64,000 nt of DNA. Origin: Nemania diffusa. Taxonomy: Eukaryota > Ascomycota > Sordariomycetes > Xylariales > Xylariaceae. The stretch is from the NCBI GenBank assembly GCA_038501195.1, contig JBBPUQ010000005.1, positions 3,162,001 to 3,226,000 of the forward strand, read 5' to 3'. Below are positions 35,091 to 47,269 of this stretch, piece by piece. Under the pieces are notes generated by a model. It was given only the letters and a program-made list of their open reading frames with translations, was not told the origin of the DNA and made no database searches. A program made the translations under genes and the position numbers. Position 1 is the stretch's first letter. Each line of letters opens with the position of its first letter.

Positions 35091-35784
35091 CTCTTTAGTA
35101 TGTATAACGTATTTGCGTATTGCAATGGACAACGAATCTACACCGAGTCACAGGCGTCCATAACTCAGGGTTGTGGATATTGTCCTTCGGGGGAATAAGA
35201 GACGGATATCCGGTAGAAAGCAATACGAGGCACAGCGCTAAGAGCGAAAGAGAGCCTGTGATTTGGTTTTCCCCCCTGACGCCGAAGCGGTGCTACCCAG
35301 GGAAATGCAAAAGACCAAGTGATGTAATGAAAGGCGGTAGCAGCAGTCAGGCGATGGCGGACCGAAGCAGATTCTAAGCAGATCCTAGGCTAACCCAAAA
35401 ACCACGTCAAAGGTAAGTTGTTCAGAAACCCGCACCACATGGCGCAAAACGCATCGTCCTCGCTGGTGCTGTAGATTGGATAGGTAGTTATTTTCGTCGG
35501 ACTAGTGAAGCAACAGCGTAAGAGCATGTACAGCACGGCACTCCTCGGACCATGCGACTATAGTGCTATCGTGTCGAGTCGAACCGATGTATCGTAAACC
35601 GGGGGCCGAGCAAGACGAAGGCGGAGACGATAAGTTGAGAAGAAGTGATATGGAAACACATAACCTTCCGGCCAGGCAAGCTAACTGAGGTATGCCTAGG
35701 GGAAAATGTGGCAGGGTAAGGTAGGCCAATATGACGGGAGTGTGGCTTCTTTTTTCGAAGCTCGCTCTTAGATGGGATTAGGAC

Positions 35785-35905
35785 AGGACAGGACAGGCAC
35801 GGTGCAGGTGAGCGAGTGGGCAAGCAAGCAAGCAAGCAAGCGGGCTGGATGGCTGGGCTGGACGGCAGGATGGCTGGCTGGATGGCTGGATGGCTGGTTG
35901 ACCTG
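35785..35905. repeat. Microsatellite cluster
   Basis: Adjacent simple repeats: GGACA units, then GCAA units (about six), then GGCTGGAT-type 8-mers. The tracts follow one another with little spacer. Confidence 0.75.
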
Positions 35906-37978
35906 GGGCAGACCGGATGGGGCTAATTCTGGCTGCTGGCTTCAATTGATACCTAGTGCCCTCTCGCTCTCTACCTAGCTTGGGAAGGTGGGCTAGCGGC
36001 GGGTGGGCGAGCAGCAGCCATGACGATGATTGACTAATCCACGCTGAATAAAGTGGACTCTCCTGCCGCCTTACAGTGCCTAGGTAAGTAAAGTAGGTAG
36101 GTGGGTAGGTGCTGTAAGTACAGAATGGATATGGGAAAGCCTGGGTGCATCGGTCAGTATAGTGCTAAAGATGCCCCCAAGTAATACAATTAAATGGTTG
36201 AGAAGTAGATACCTATTTTACCCAAGGTACCTTCTTACTCACTCCCTCGCGGCCTGCTTATCTATGCAGATTACTTGCTTGCCTCGCCGTTCATCGGTGC
36301 AGTCATGTCAGGGAGAGGAGATCTACACTCTACTGCGTATAGTGATTACAAACTTCTTCATCTTTCATCTGTATTAGAGTAAGTTGTGTTTGTATATATA
36401 TTGCTTGTTGGTGACGTTTTCGCTCATTACCCTCGGGAACAAGTCCACTCGGCACTGCTCGTATTCATAATACCTACCTGGTTAACTGCGGAAAAGGAGC
36501 TCGCGTGGTCTCTCAAACGACGGAATCGCCAGAGAATTGTCATGGGGGGACGCAAACCACCTTGCTCACATGCCATCCTTTTTTTTGTTCGTTCGCAGTG
36601 CGCTCCCACGCTCGCACGCACGCACGTACACACACCGATGGACGGCGACCCTGTTGCGCGCGCTCCTCCATCTCGCATATTGATCCGTAAATGGCACGGC
36701 TTGGCTTCGCTCCTTCGTCCGACTGCGATCATGCAGAAGCCCATTTTTTTGCTGCATCGATGAGCCAAATGCGTAAAAAAACACATCCCCGAGTCTATAA
36801 GTCGGGATTTGCTTCGTTCCCTCGCTGAGATGCGCAACGATACACGACAGACACGGGCGCTTTCGTCTTGCATCCGCCAAAAGAGGCCGAGAAATCACCA
36901 AGCCGGGAGCACTGCGCTGCGTCGCATCGCCAGGAGAACGAACGACTCAGCAGATGCATCAAGTCGTGCCCCCGGCGGAGGACCGCTGTAGCAGCAGCGA
37001 TGGTCGCCTTCGCAAGTCAGCAGGACAAATCAGCGCTCTCCAACGGCACAAGGCTTGAAGTCTATTCCCCCCTCTGTCCACCTCTGTCCCCCTCTATCTC
37101 CCTCTAGCCCCCCCTAGTTGCTTGACCTGCAGCATCGCGCAGGCGAATCAGAGGACGCAGAGTCCCCCCGACGCCACCTGCACCACCTGCACCATCTGCA
37201 CCTTGCGGACTTGGTGGTGTCCAAGTCCTGTTTTCCATCCTAAATCGAGCGAGCGTGCATACATAGTACGTATGTATCTACGTCCGTCTGTGTGCTCGAG
37301 CTGTCCTCCGACGGCTGATCCACATGCCCGCCCGCCCGCCTCTGGCTTCGAAAGGGGAGTTGCGTAAACATGGTGCCCCGGATCTGTCACTTGGGTATTC
37401 CCAAAACGAGCAAGACTCGAAAGCCCCCCGGAGCAAGCCATGTGCTATATAGATTAATGATTTGTTTCAAAGCCGGACCCCCTAACGAGTCTCGCCTCCC
37501 GAGTGCCGGGAGCCCGCCAGACAAAGCGCCCTCCTGGTCGCAGAAACATCTGAAGAGGTAGGGATGAAGAGTATTACCATATGCAGTAAGACCTGACGGC
37601 AGGTTGTCCAATTAGAGTGATTCTCTGTCCAGCGGACAATCCCCTCTCACACCACACTTCCCACTTCCTCTTATCCTACAGTACCTACGTAAATTGAGAT
37701 ACATATGTAACTGCGTAGGTCCTTTGATCGACAGTTCCCTATAATCCTAGATAGGTGCATAGGAACTTACAAGTATGTATAAAACCTGATCTTATGTAGG
37801 CACATGGGCCTCTACATCGGGCCTCTCTGTCTAGACTCTAACTACCGTACCTAGAACACCGATGTCCACTATTTCTAACCCTATCTAGATAACTACTGCG
37901 TTTTAAATACTTCCATGCTTATCAGGCCTACTACTGCTGCTCCACTAGATAGAGCTCTCCCAAGTTGCCCGTTAGGTA

Positions 37979-38162
37979 CCGCCAAAGCTCGATCAACTGA
38001 GTTCGGCCCTAAATATTTCCCCAGATTCTTGGGACGTTCTGATTGGTAAATTCAACGCGGAGAGTCGATCATTGGCGATCATTTTTCAATTTTGCTGTGT
38101 TTTTTTGGGCGCTAAGTACAGAAGCATCTTAGGGCCGAACCCAGTTGGTCGAGCTTTGGCGG
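37979..38162. mobile_element. MITE with 34-bp terminal inverted repeats
   Basis: The left end, 37979-38012 (CCGCCAAAGCTCGATCAACT, then GAGTTCGGCCCTAA), is the reverse complement of the right end, 38129-38162, with only two mismatches in 34. Both ends are flanked by TA (37977-37978 and 38163-38164), the target duplication expected for Tc1/mariner or pogo/Fot1-type elements. The 184-bp element has no coding capacity, so it would need a transposase in trans. The near-perfect repeats suggest fairly recent insertion or selection on the hairpin. Confidence 0.88.
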
Positions 38163-38663
38163 TATTACCCAATCATACCCATCCCCTGCTCATGCATCTT
38201 GTTACAATCGCTTAGTATCTGTTCACGAACCCTTCTCCGACGACCATCAGCGTATGGTACTGCACGCAGCATTGCTGCCTCGGTCATCTCAGAGGTTATT
38301 AGCCGTTTGCCTGCCTATCTTATGTAACCTGCATTCCCCCTTTCCCCTCCCATGATGCTTGTCTATATCCTCTGCATTCATCTACAGGCAACATGATGAT
38401 TCTCGCATCCAACTATACCAGCCAGCCAGGCCGCTATTGCGTGGTGCCCCAATGCCCGCACCATCCCCGGACTCTCTACCTCCCTAGATAAGGCTTAAGG
38501 TACCTACAGTCATACCTATTACTGTTGTCGCCTTTTCGCACTCGAATCTTACAAGTCACATGATGATTTGTTCGTTTTGCTTACAACAGTAGATAAAGCG
38601 TGAGGGCGTTCTCGACTTAACTTCCCAACTATCACGTGGAGACCGTGAAATCGTGATATACAT

Positions 38664-38703
38664 AGACGGTCCCAGACGGTCCCAGGCGATCCCAGACGGT
38701 CCT
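38664..38703. repeat. Four tandem 10-bp units
   Basis: Unit AGACGGTCCC is present four times with small changes in the third and fourth copies (AGGCGATCCC, AGACGGTCCT). It lies about 600 bp upstream of the agmatinase-like gene. Confidence 0.85.
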
Positions 38704-39306
38704 AAAGACTACTGCAGTCCTTGCCCCCCCCCGCATGAGCACTATTGCCCGTTGTCGATTGAATCCGAGTTGCTCATTTATGCCAGTGCCATTCGCCAAT
38801 CATGTCACGAAGTATGATCCAATCAGCGGATGTCCTCCGATTTACTCGGCTTAGACTCCAGAGCTATGAAGCGTTATCTTGGGCCCCGCAGCAGATCGAG
38901 GCAAAGATGTCATTACTATGAGCATACATAACTCTATGTCAAGCACAGAACGAGCTCTGTAGCATATCAATGATACGGGCCTAGCTATACAGCTTCCACT
39001 TGAGTGCATCTTGGCCAACATGTCCGGCTCTGAGTGGCCAATAAAGCCCGAGTTATCAGCGGTAAGCAAGCAACGCCTACGGCCCTTGCCGCGCTGGACG
39101 TATCATCGTGGCCGATGGATTGCCGATGAGGCAGGAGATGAGGGGACATTGATTGCTCAATGGCAGTCGATTGGGAAGTATGGATCATATAAAGTCTGGG
39201 GAGGTAGAAGAAAGACCAACGGGAGCCATTGAACTACTATCCCGTCCCCAGGCCTTTGCATTTCGTTTAGAAATATAGTTTTTACCAAGTACGAACCGTT
39301 ACAACA

Positions 39307-40819
39307 ATGCGTGCCATATCTGCTGTCGTCCTTGGAATCGCGACTGGCGTAGCTAGTCACGATCCCCAAAGTAAGCAAGCCGAGCTATCGGGCCCTCATA
39401 AATCTCTATGGTACAATACGCTACCAGGAGATGGCGGAACGCAAGCGGACTCGGTGTTTAGTGGAATCTCTACCTTTGGACGTCTTCCCTATTTTCCCTG
39501 CCTGAGCTCAAAGGATGTGTCGTACGATCTTGCTTTTATCGGTTTGTCAACTCTGTTGCCAAATATAGTGCATCCTCTACTAAGTATGCGTAGGTGCCCC
39601 TTTCGACACAGGGACGTCATATCGACCGGGCGCTCGTTTTGGTCCTTCCGGCATCCGGCAAGGATCTCGACGTTTAAATCTTTAGTAAAACGCTTCTCAA
39701 TCAAATTCTACATGAGTTAAAATCTAACACAAACACAAGTGGCGGATATAATGTTCCACTAGAAACAAACCCCTTTGATTCGTGGGCAACCGTCCTAGAC
39801 TGCGGAGATATCCCTGTCACATCGTGAGAAATTCAATGATCTCTATATTACGTGTCCTGGACTTAAATACTAATCCTCGAGTGTCAGATACGATAACAGT
39901 TGGGCCCTAAAACAAATTGAGGAAGGCCACTACAGCATCCTATCGCGGGCCCCAAAGACAGATGCGAAGGAGCTAGGTCCTGCAAAGAAGGGCAAGACAC
40001 TGCCGAGGGTCATCACTCTAGGAGGCGACCACACCATAACTCTTCCGCTACTAAGATCGATCAACCGCGCCTACGGCCCGGTATCTGTCATCCACTTCGA
40101 CAGCCATCTCGACACCTGTAAGTCGCCCCCCCTCCCCTCACACAGCCGCAGCCAAACCAACCCCCCCACCAGGGCGCCCCAAGGTATTCGGCGGCTCGCC
40201 GTCCGAGGTAGCGAGCGTCAACCACGGGACGTACTTCTACCACGCGGCGCGCGAGGGCCTGCTCGCCAACGACACCAACATCCACGCGGGGATCCGGACG
40301 ACGCTGAGCGGGCCCAGCGACTACGCGCACGACGGGTACTGCGGCTTCGAGATCGTCGAGGCGCGCGAGATCGACACCATCGGCACCGCCGGCATCATCA
40401 AGCGCATAGTCGACCGCGTCGGCACCGAGAAGCCCGTCTACCTGTCCCTCGACATCGACACCCTGGACCCGGCCTTCGCGCCCGCCACCGGCACCCCCGA
40501 GACCGGCGGCTGGAGCACGCGCGAGCTCCGGACCATCCTCCGGGGCCTGGAGCACGTCAATTTGATTGCGGCGGATATTGTCGAGGTTGCTGTAAGTCGG
40601 CGGTGGTTCCACGCTCCTTTTTGTTTTCGTTTGATAACGGTTGAACTCGTGCTTCTCTGGTGAGTACGTGCTAATGTAGAGTAGCCTGCATACGACACCA
40701 ACGCGGAACATACCACCATGGCTGCGGCAGATGCGCTCTATGAGATTATGAGCATCATGTTGAAGAAAGGCCCGTTGAGCAAGATGGTTACGAGTGCGGG
40801 TGGCGATGATGAACTATGA
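39307..40819 (+). CDS. Agmatinase-family ureohydrolase, secreted form
   Basis: Six exons (39307-39541, 39594-39684, 39740-39823, 39888-40117, 40173-40591, 40685-40819) join in frame to 397 aa. A signal peptide opens the protein ([19 protein letters not shown]), as in many fungal agmatinase-like enzymes. Arginase/agmatinase motifs are present: [24 protein letters not shown] near residue 182, FDSHLD near 207 (manganese ligands) and [19 protein letters not shown] near 304, then ADIVEVAPAYD. The enzyme family hydrolyses agmatine or related guanidino compounds to urea plus an amine such as putrescine. The substrate here is not proven. Residues 95-110 (YDLAFIGAPFD) confirm the first splice. Exon 5 is much richer in GC than the flanking exons. 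Confidence 0.9.
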
Positions 40820-41894
40820 GCTTTATCTACTCATTGAAATCAAAGAAGCAGCTTAGGAAAGATAGGAGTATAGAGGTCCTACAACAGGTTAGTAAATAGG
40901 GAGTGTGATGAATTGTAGAAGATACAGGACAAACAGTACCTCGGCGTATACAGAGACAAGTAGGGGTGGGCCAGGAACAGAGGGACTATCTAACAAATAC
41001 TGTTCCGGGAGGTAGTTTCACTAATAAGGAGTTATCAGACTCTCTACCACGACTTATTCCTAGACGAATTCGTCATAAAAATGTGATGAGTTCTTCTTAA
41101 GTTGCAGTAGCTCTCATTAATTATTTTGATTCGTTACTTTCCGTTCTTAACTCTGCTCTAAAACATAAAATACTCGACAGGCTTAATCTCCCTCAATCCT
41201 ACTTAGATCTCGTATGGGACGCCATGTGAGTGTATATAGCATCATTTAAGTGTTTGCACCAATGCTATCAGCATGGCTTTGGGTACGATACTAGTTTCAA
41301 GCATCATCTAAGCCCTGGGACCTCTAAACCTTGAAGACTATTCTAGTCTTTCTTCGCGAAAAGCGACTGTGAGTCAGATATCTTGAGTAGGTTGCCTCTC
41401 TTTCTCCTTCGACAACGCGTCCCTCGTCTCCCAGACTATCGTGTAATTTTCAAGCCTATGATTCATCAATTTAAACTATTTGTTCATGAAAATGACCCCT
41501 GTCCCCTTCTAGCTACCAGAGCCCTTGCGACAGGAGAAGTCAACTGTATTGAAATCTAAGCTTACGGCAAGTCTTCGTTGTCCATATCAGGAAAAGAGAG
41601 GACTATCTCACAACTAATCAGGTCAAAATATAAAATATAGTGTGTTTATTTTCTGTTTGGAAAGTATATTTATGGGTATATGTCCATAAGCGATTGAGCC
41701 CCATCTCGCCGTTAACTAACTCCACGATATCACTTAATGATTGTAAATTATTGCGATATTAAATCAAGTATTAAACAACTTTTTCAATTACAAAACTCTC
41801 CAGTTAGCATACAGTTGAGCTCGCCTAAGGGATCGATAGGGCTTTATCGATACAAGGCCAAAGCTGATGAAATATTTTTTTAATCGTGAGTAAC
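40820..41894. other. AT-rich intergenic 3' region
   Basis: About 1.1 kb between convergent genes. AT-rich with no gene seen. Confidence 0.5.
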
Positions 41895-42551
41895 TCAAAT
41901 AGCCGATGATGCAGATGTAGGTGGCAGTGAATGACTCGGTAGATGTATCGAACTTTCAGCTCTCATCCGGGGTGGGGGGGTAATGGGTCCCGTATCAAGT
42001 GTTGATTTCTGACGGGGCGTAATAGAAAGAATCTCCGGTATGCTTGGGACAAATTTCCATAAACAACTTACCACATTTGCGATCCCGGATATTATAACTT
42101 GAGCCGTGAATTCATAAGCGAAATCCTCGGCTTTGGCTCTCACACCCTCACGTAAGACCTCCATTTTGGTCCCGATCTTCTCATCTTCTTGTGTGCTCTT
42201 CAGCCTAAAAGGTCCATTAGGAATAGGGATACCATCGACGACAATATTTGGAATGCCGTTGGTAATTGTGTCAAAATAAAGGTTACCGTCGCTGTCCATG
42301 ATCAGACCAGGCATTACAGGCTGCCAATCATCGCTTTCGCTTTCCGAAGACATAGATAAACCTAGGGGTGCAGGAGGATAACCAAGGGTACGAGAACGTC
42401 CCACAGCGTAAGTCCGATGTCTCTTATAACGCCTTTTCTTTAATACACCCCAGGGTTTTCTAGCTGCTGATAAAGAGCTAGACGATGATGATGTTGATGA
42501 TGGTGGCGAACGGAGAGAAGTAAAGGATGAATTATGTCGTAGGTGTGCCAT
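41895..42551 (-). CDS. Hypothetical protein, 218 aa
   Basis: An ATG-started single-exon frame on the AT-rich flank. The N-terminus is Ser-rich then basic (RKPWGVLKKRRYKRHRTYAV). The middle has an acidic/polar region (SSESESDDWQPVMPGLIMDS) and a predicted beta-rich stretch with NGIPNIVVDGIPIPNGPF. A possible helix follows (EDFAYEFTAQVIISGIANVV). The tail is Pro/Ser-rich. There is no signal peptide. I do not recognise the family; it may be lineage-specific. A spliced longer form is possible, since one candidate acceptor lies just upstream. Confidence 0.55.
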   Translation of the reverse strand: MAHLRHNSSFTSLRSPPSSTSSSSSSLSAARKPWGVLKKRRYKRHRTYAVGRSRTLGYPPAPLGLSMSSESESDDWQPVMPGLIMDSDGNLYFDTITNGIPNIVVDGIPIPNGPFRLKSTQEDEKIGTKMEVLREGVRAKAEDFAYEFTAQVIISGIANVVSCLWKFVPSIPEILSITPRQKSTLDTGPITPPPRMRAESSIHLPSHSLPPTSASSAI

Positions 42552-43318
42552 ATGTCGATAATCTTTTGTGGTTGATTAGGCCTTTTTTGAGTGTGTAAGG
42601 AACTTCTACTTTGAAGATCGAGGTACATGAAGTCTTTGTATTAGGCCGAGATAACCATGCATTTATATACTATACTATCTCTCTTGTGTGTTTGAAACCG
42701 ATTGCAAGGTTCCTAATTGCTGTTTGGTAAACAGATTATGTGATTTTACATTTTGTCTGTAGATTAGGCAGTCTAATGATCAACGTTTTAGTATACTACA
42801 AGGATTGAGACCATCAAAGAAAACTTGGTCTATTTTGAGACAAGGGGGGAAACAATGTTCTTTCAGGAAAGGAGAAAGGAACAAGCTGTTTCGGCGAAAT
42901 AAATATAGTAACATAGTTATTGTAGCTCCCAATAGGCCCCCGGATTGGACGTTACCGCTTCAAATAATACTCAATTGGTAATAGTTATATACACCTTCGT
43001 GACAAACATGAGCATATCTAGAACTCGATGTAGCGTAGAATGATGAGTTGAGGTGAAGATGGTCTCGTACAAACTAGATACTAGTTTACCACATAATAGG
43101 GGGTTCAATTTCCATACAACAACCAGTACACTTAGTGGAAGACCTAGCTAGAGGCATGTAGAGGATAATCATGTCTCGAGGGAGGTTGCAACTTGTGATA
43201 ATTCGAGAAAAGAGCAGGTCGGCAACCCTTCTCCGTTGCTACCTAGGGCAGTGACTATAGTATCTTCATAAGAGTTCAGATCGGGTCTTCCCACTCGCAT
43301 CCATATTTCCCAATCCAC
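42552..43318. other. AT-rich intergenic region
   Basis: No gene seen. It lies between two minus-strand genes and probably holds the promoter of the 218-aa protein and the 3' flank of the three-unit secreted protein. Confidence 0.5.
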
Positions 43319-45380
43319 TCAAGACATGTCCCATGTGGTGTTTGTGAATGGGAGAGGTATATTGCTTGAGGCTGGGAAGAGGCACCTCGTGGTTCCGTCA
43401 CTATCGTCCGCGCACTCTGGTTTACTAATCTCGCTATGCCCAAAGGCAGTGAAAATAATCCTATTAAGACGTCAACAAAAGCCAAATCAAGTGCTATGAG
43501 TTATGACTGGGACAACTCACGGATCCCTAGGGCTCAGTTCGTCGCAACTCCATGACATGCCGACGGAGAGGATGCCAGTGTTTGCATTGTAGTTCACCTT
43601 CATGCCCTTGAAGATGTCAGGGTAGCTGACGGAAGGGCTGCACTCGAACCAGTAATTTGGATCAAAACTAGTCGCATTGCGATTTAACCTTGAATCAAAC
43701 CCCTGGCAGCTGAGCTCGCGATCGGTGACAAAGTTACGGATCGTCACGTCAAAGCCTCCTTTCGGCTCACCGTCCCTGGTAAAATACCACCAATGGGCCC
43801 GGAACACGTACGCCGTGTCCATGAGGAAATACTGCTTGTCGGGATCGAAGGAGATGACTGTGCATTTTGGTGCCTCGGGGTTTGGGAGCTCAAGAGCATA
43901 AGGCTCCATTGCGTAACGCGACTGTATCTTACCATCGATGTCGAAGTCTGGACCAAGACACACGCTGCCGTTGATGATCGGCGTGCCGGCTGGGACAAAA
44001 CCGATCTGTGTTGCATCGGGCTCGATTTCGGGCCTCGCTCTACACTTCAAGCTTGGGAGTGCTACCGCTCCTACGGCATAAAATTTGACCCTTAAACCAT
44101 TAGGTATGGTTATCAGCAAATAAGACCGTCTTTAAGTTATTGACTTAGACTGCTTTACTTACGGAGAGGCTGAACCCTCATCATCGCAATACCATGTCTG
44201 ATTCACTAGAAGCTTCTTTTCTGTTGATATTAGTCGCATCGTGGTTTCGACCTCGTAATTATGTGTGAGGTTCGCATTCTCATCTAGGCTGTGTGTATAA
44301 CAAGTATACCAGGTCGGCCCCGGGTCTAAAGGCCAAGGAGCGACGCCAGAGGGTGGATCGATGTTGGTCACGTTTGACGTCTCCTTACCGCTGCCCTGCC
44401 ACACGCATGAAAATGTTTGCTTGTTTGCGCGATTCGTAATGTTCACTAAAGTGTTCGAGATCAGTAGTTGATATCTTGAGCGAGACATGTAAGTGTTTCA
44501 GGAGGACTGAAGGTTCTCATGATATGGCTCTAGCTCGAGCAAGACCCTTATTCTCTTGAAATTGGGCAAGATGGAGGATAATCGATTTTGGGAATTACTT
44601 GCACTTGACCATTCCCACGCCCGCGATCCCCCATCCGATGTTCACCCATGACTGCCATGTGTAGTTTCTGCCTCCAGTCCGCCATTCTAAGTTTGATATG
44701 GTCCACGAGGGTGATACTGAGCGAGAACTACATCCCGGACTACTATGTCCCAGGGGAGCCGGTGGGATGTACGGCGAAAGCTCTATCGGCTCAGTAAGTT
44801 TTGCTGCTATTCGGATTCGATCGGTTGATGTACAGCCACTTGATTTGCACTGCAGAACTAGATTTTGACCGCCATTTCCGACAAACTTAACACTTAAATA
44901 GCGTGTTACTTGGTGTTGCTCACATTGACGAGACATGCACTAGACGCAGACTCACGGTACTCTAGCAGTGTTATCATCACAGGCCCAATTCTGCTCAATA
45001 GAGAGATGCCGAGTAGGATAATCAAATATGAATTGAGCCGAATACTGGTGATCATCGTCCTCGCTCGTGCAGTCACCGTCGATATGTTGTTCATTCCCCT
45101 CAGCCTGACCGAAGCAGTCTAACTGCCCATCAATTGTGTTGCTGGTAAGGAGGAAGTTAACCGTAGAGATTCCGCCGCTTTGACTATAGCTGAAGGAATC
45201 AACGGCCCAGGTCGGCGCTGTAAGGGAGTTGTTTAGGCATCCGGTACTGAGGGTTGGAGGTGGGCCACTATCTATGGCTATGTCCTTGGTTGCGGCATTG
45301 CTGAAGGAGATGGAATGCGATACCACTAGAAATAGGTATGCCAAAGATGCCGTGCGTGACTTCGAGAGATCAAACATCAT
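43319..45380 (-). CDS. Secreted protein with three homologous Ig-like units
   Basis: Five exons (45380-44956, 44892-44599, 44474-44163, 44090-43521, 43460-43319) keep one frame for 580 aa. All four introns are phase 2. A signal peptide opens the protein (hydrophobic LAYLFLVVSHSISFSNA). Three homologous units follow, each with a hydrophobic strand leading to Cys (NFLLTSNTIDGQLDC; YQLLISNTLVNIT with a later SC; FDVTIRNFVTDRELSC). Each ends with a W-x-C-D-[DE] block (IEQNWACDD, VNQTWYCDD, VGMSWSCDE) and then P-[VI]-x-F with a further Cys. Single-unit secreted proteins with this pattern are common in fungi and sometimes called Ig-like. Numerous NxT/NxS sites suggest glycosylation. The function is unknown; a surface or effector-like role is only inference. 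The end of exon 5 is the least certain boundary. Confidence 0.75.
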
Positions 45381-47269
45381 GAAATTCGTTACTGAATTGA
45401 ATCTTAACTAAGATCCTCGAGATTTGTACTCGGGGTAGGATGTTCATCTCCTATATATGGCGCCGAGAGCGATTGCTGGCAGGAGTATAAGTCATTTATT
45501 GACAAACGGTGTGACTCTCGTGAGATCTAGAATCATAGCACTAATTGGGCGTCCGGTAGCGAATCCTTCTCAATCTATGATGTCGTATCTGATATTAGCC
45601 CTGGGTTGGTAGTCACGCATGCTGCAGATGTTAATGAGTTGTTACCATTTAGCCGCCACCAGCCACAGGCATGTTCGCAAGTTGGTGTTATATTTTTTAT
45701 GGCCACTTCATAATTGGATGTTTCTTAGATGTTGGATCTAAAGAAGATCTGAGGGATATATGCAATATATAATTACTACTGTAGTATCTATTTGTCAGGT
45801 TTCTTTGCGTCAACGGCATCCTTTTCAGGGTTGGCAACATTGATGCGACGAGTATGTCTTCTAGCATCTTGGTAAATTGGCCAACATAGTCTGATGGCAC
45901 AAGTGTAAGTAAGATAATGAAACGAGAGAAAGACCCGATACTCAGCTAGTAATAGAAATGTAAGATCTCGACTTAGAACATCGTCTCTCCCTATACTACA
46001 CCCTTCTTCATGACTGCAAACAAGCCCCATATTCACTCCTGGACTACATCGTCTCACACTTTGTTATTGTATCATACATACTTAAGGACTAAGGATCTAA
46101 GGGAAAATGAGTGCTTGTGGTAGAAATAGACACCAAAGAATGAAATAGTTAATGTTAAGCAACGCCGATAGAACCACTGCTTCGAGGCTTGTTACAGCGA
46201 CCATCCCGTGTGACAACTTAGCAGCTATGCGCATACGTACGCAAAATTTCGATGATTCGTCACACTCACCATCGTTGATATATAAAATATATAAACTCTA
46301 TTAGTATCTAAGCAAAGTGCCGCGTGCTGGTGCTGTAGTTCTGAACTCATTTGGTGTGAGGACGCAGCCTCTTATGCACAACTTCGACTGTGAATGATTA
46401 CTAATAGGGTGGGCGATACCTATTTCAGCTTGTCGGAAAGCAATCTAACCCAGGCGATTTCATCGGCCGAGGCGAGCAGATTATCGCTTGGCGTGTCGTG
46501 GCCGAGTGTCACGCGAGTCTGGCTCGTTGCGCAATATGAACCTACATAGCCCTCCACTGTCGTCGTACGCAGCGGCATCCGAGAGGGTGACGAATACCCT
46601 CGGGGTTGAGGAATATGTTTGCAAATGAATGCCATATTTCATCATAGAATCAAGGTTCTAGTCCTTCATCACAGACATAATACTGCGTTCTAGCCGGCAA
46701 TCCTGGGTGGTGGTTATGGTTCATGGATTTTCAACGATTCCTGCTTGCATCCGCAGCGGCTCTCTCAAGCAAAGAGGCGTGGCTTGAGACTGACGACTCG
46801 TCAACGTACAGGTGGCTGCATTAATCGGTGCGCCTCGATCTGACCAACTACTTCTCTTGCCGTGGCTACACCACTGGATACTCTAGGTAGGGACCGTATG
46901 CGGGTTGACTTCATGTCCCCGGCCTTTAAGCTTCACCACACTCACTACGCGTCCCTCGGCTAGAGCCATAAGCTCCGGGAGTTCGAAAACCTGGCCGGCC
47001 TTCAGAGACAGGGATTGGCCAAGTCGACTGCATTGCAGCCATCAAGGAGGGTATGTATGTCCTCCAAAGCTTGCTATCGTCTATTCTAACGCGGCCACAG
47101 TGAAGTATTTACCCGAGCTTTAACATATAAGCTACTCATCTCGTTTTTGCCTCGAGGTGTAAATCTTCCAGTAGCTCTTCTTTTCCCTTTGACTACCCAA
47201 ACCATCGGAAGCATTTGCGAGTCTAATTCTTTTTTGAGGTGAACTCAGTTTGACATATGAACTAGCACC
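45381..47269. other. AT-rich intergenic region, divergent promoters
   Basis: About 1.9 kb between two secreted-protein genes that diverge. Short frames (45697-46057 minus, 46420-46635 minus, 46905-47123 plus) have no recognised content. Pyrimidine-rich DNA just before 47270 is a plausible leader. Confidence 0.5.

Larger units (their letters stand above)
35091..39306. other. Long intergenic region with MITE and microsatellites
   Basis: About 4.2 kb without a supportable gene. It contains a GCAA/GGCTGGAT microsatellite block (35760-35905), AC-rich runs near 36605-36640 and the MITE at 37979-38162. Four copies of a 10-bp unit lie at 38664-38703. Open frames up to 148 codons (36427-36873 minus) overlap others on both strands and have no recognisable composition. 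The last ~300 bases are the promoter of the agmatinase-like gene. Confidence 0.5.

Noticed and set aside
36427..36873. 148-codon minus-strand frame with a plus-strand counterpart
   Set aside because: Both strands are open over the same interval, with no domain or splice support.
39011..39232. 73-codon frame upstream of the agmatinase-like gene
   Set aside because: Lies in the promoter region and has no recognisable features; the signal-peptide ATG at 39307 is a better start for the gene.
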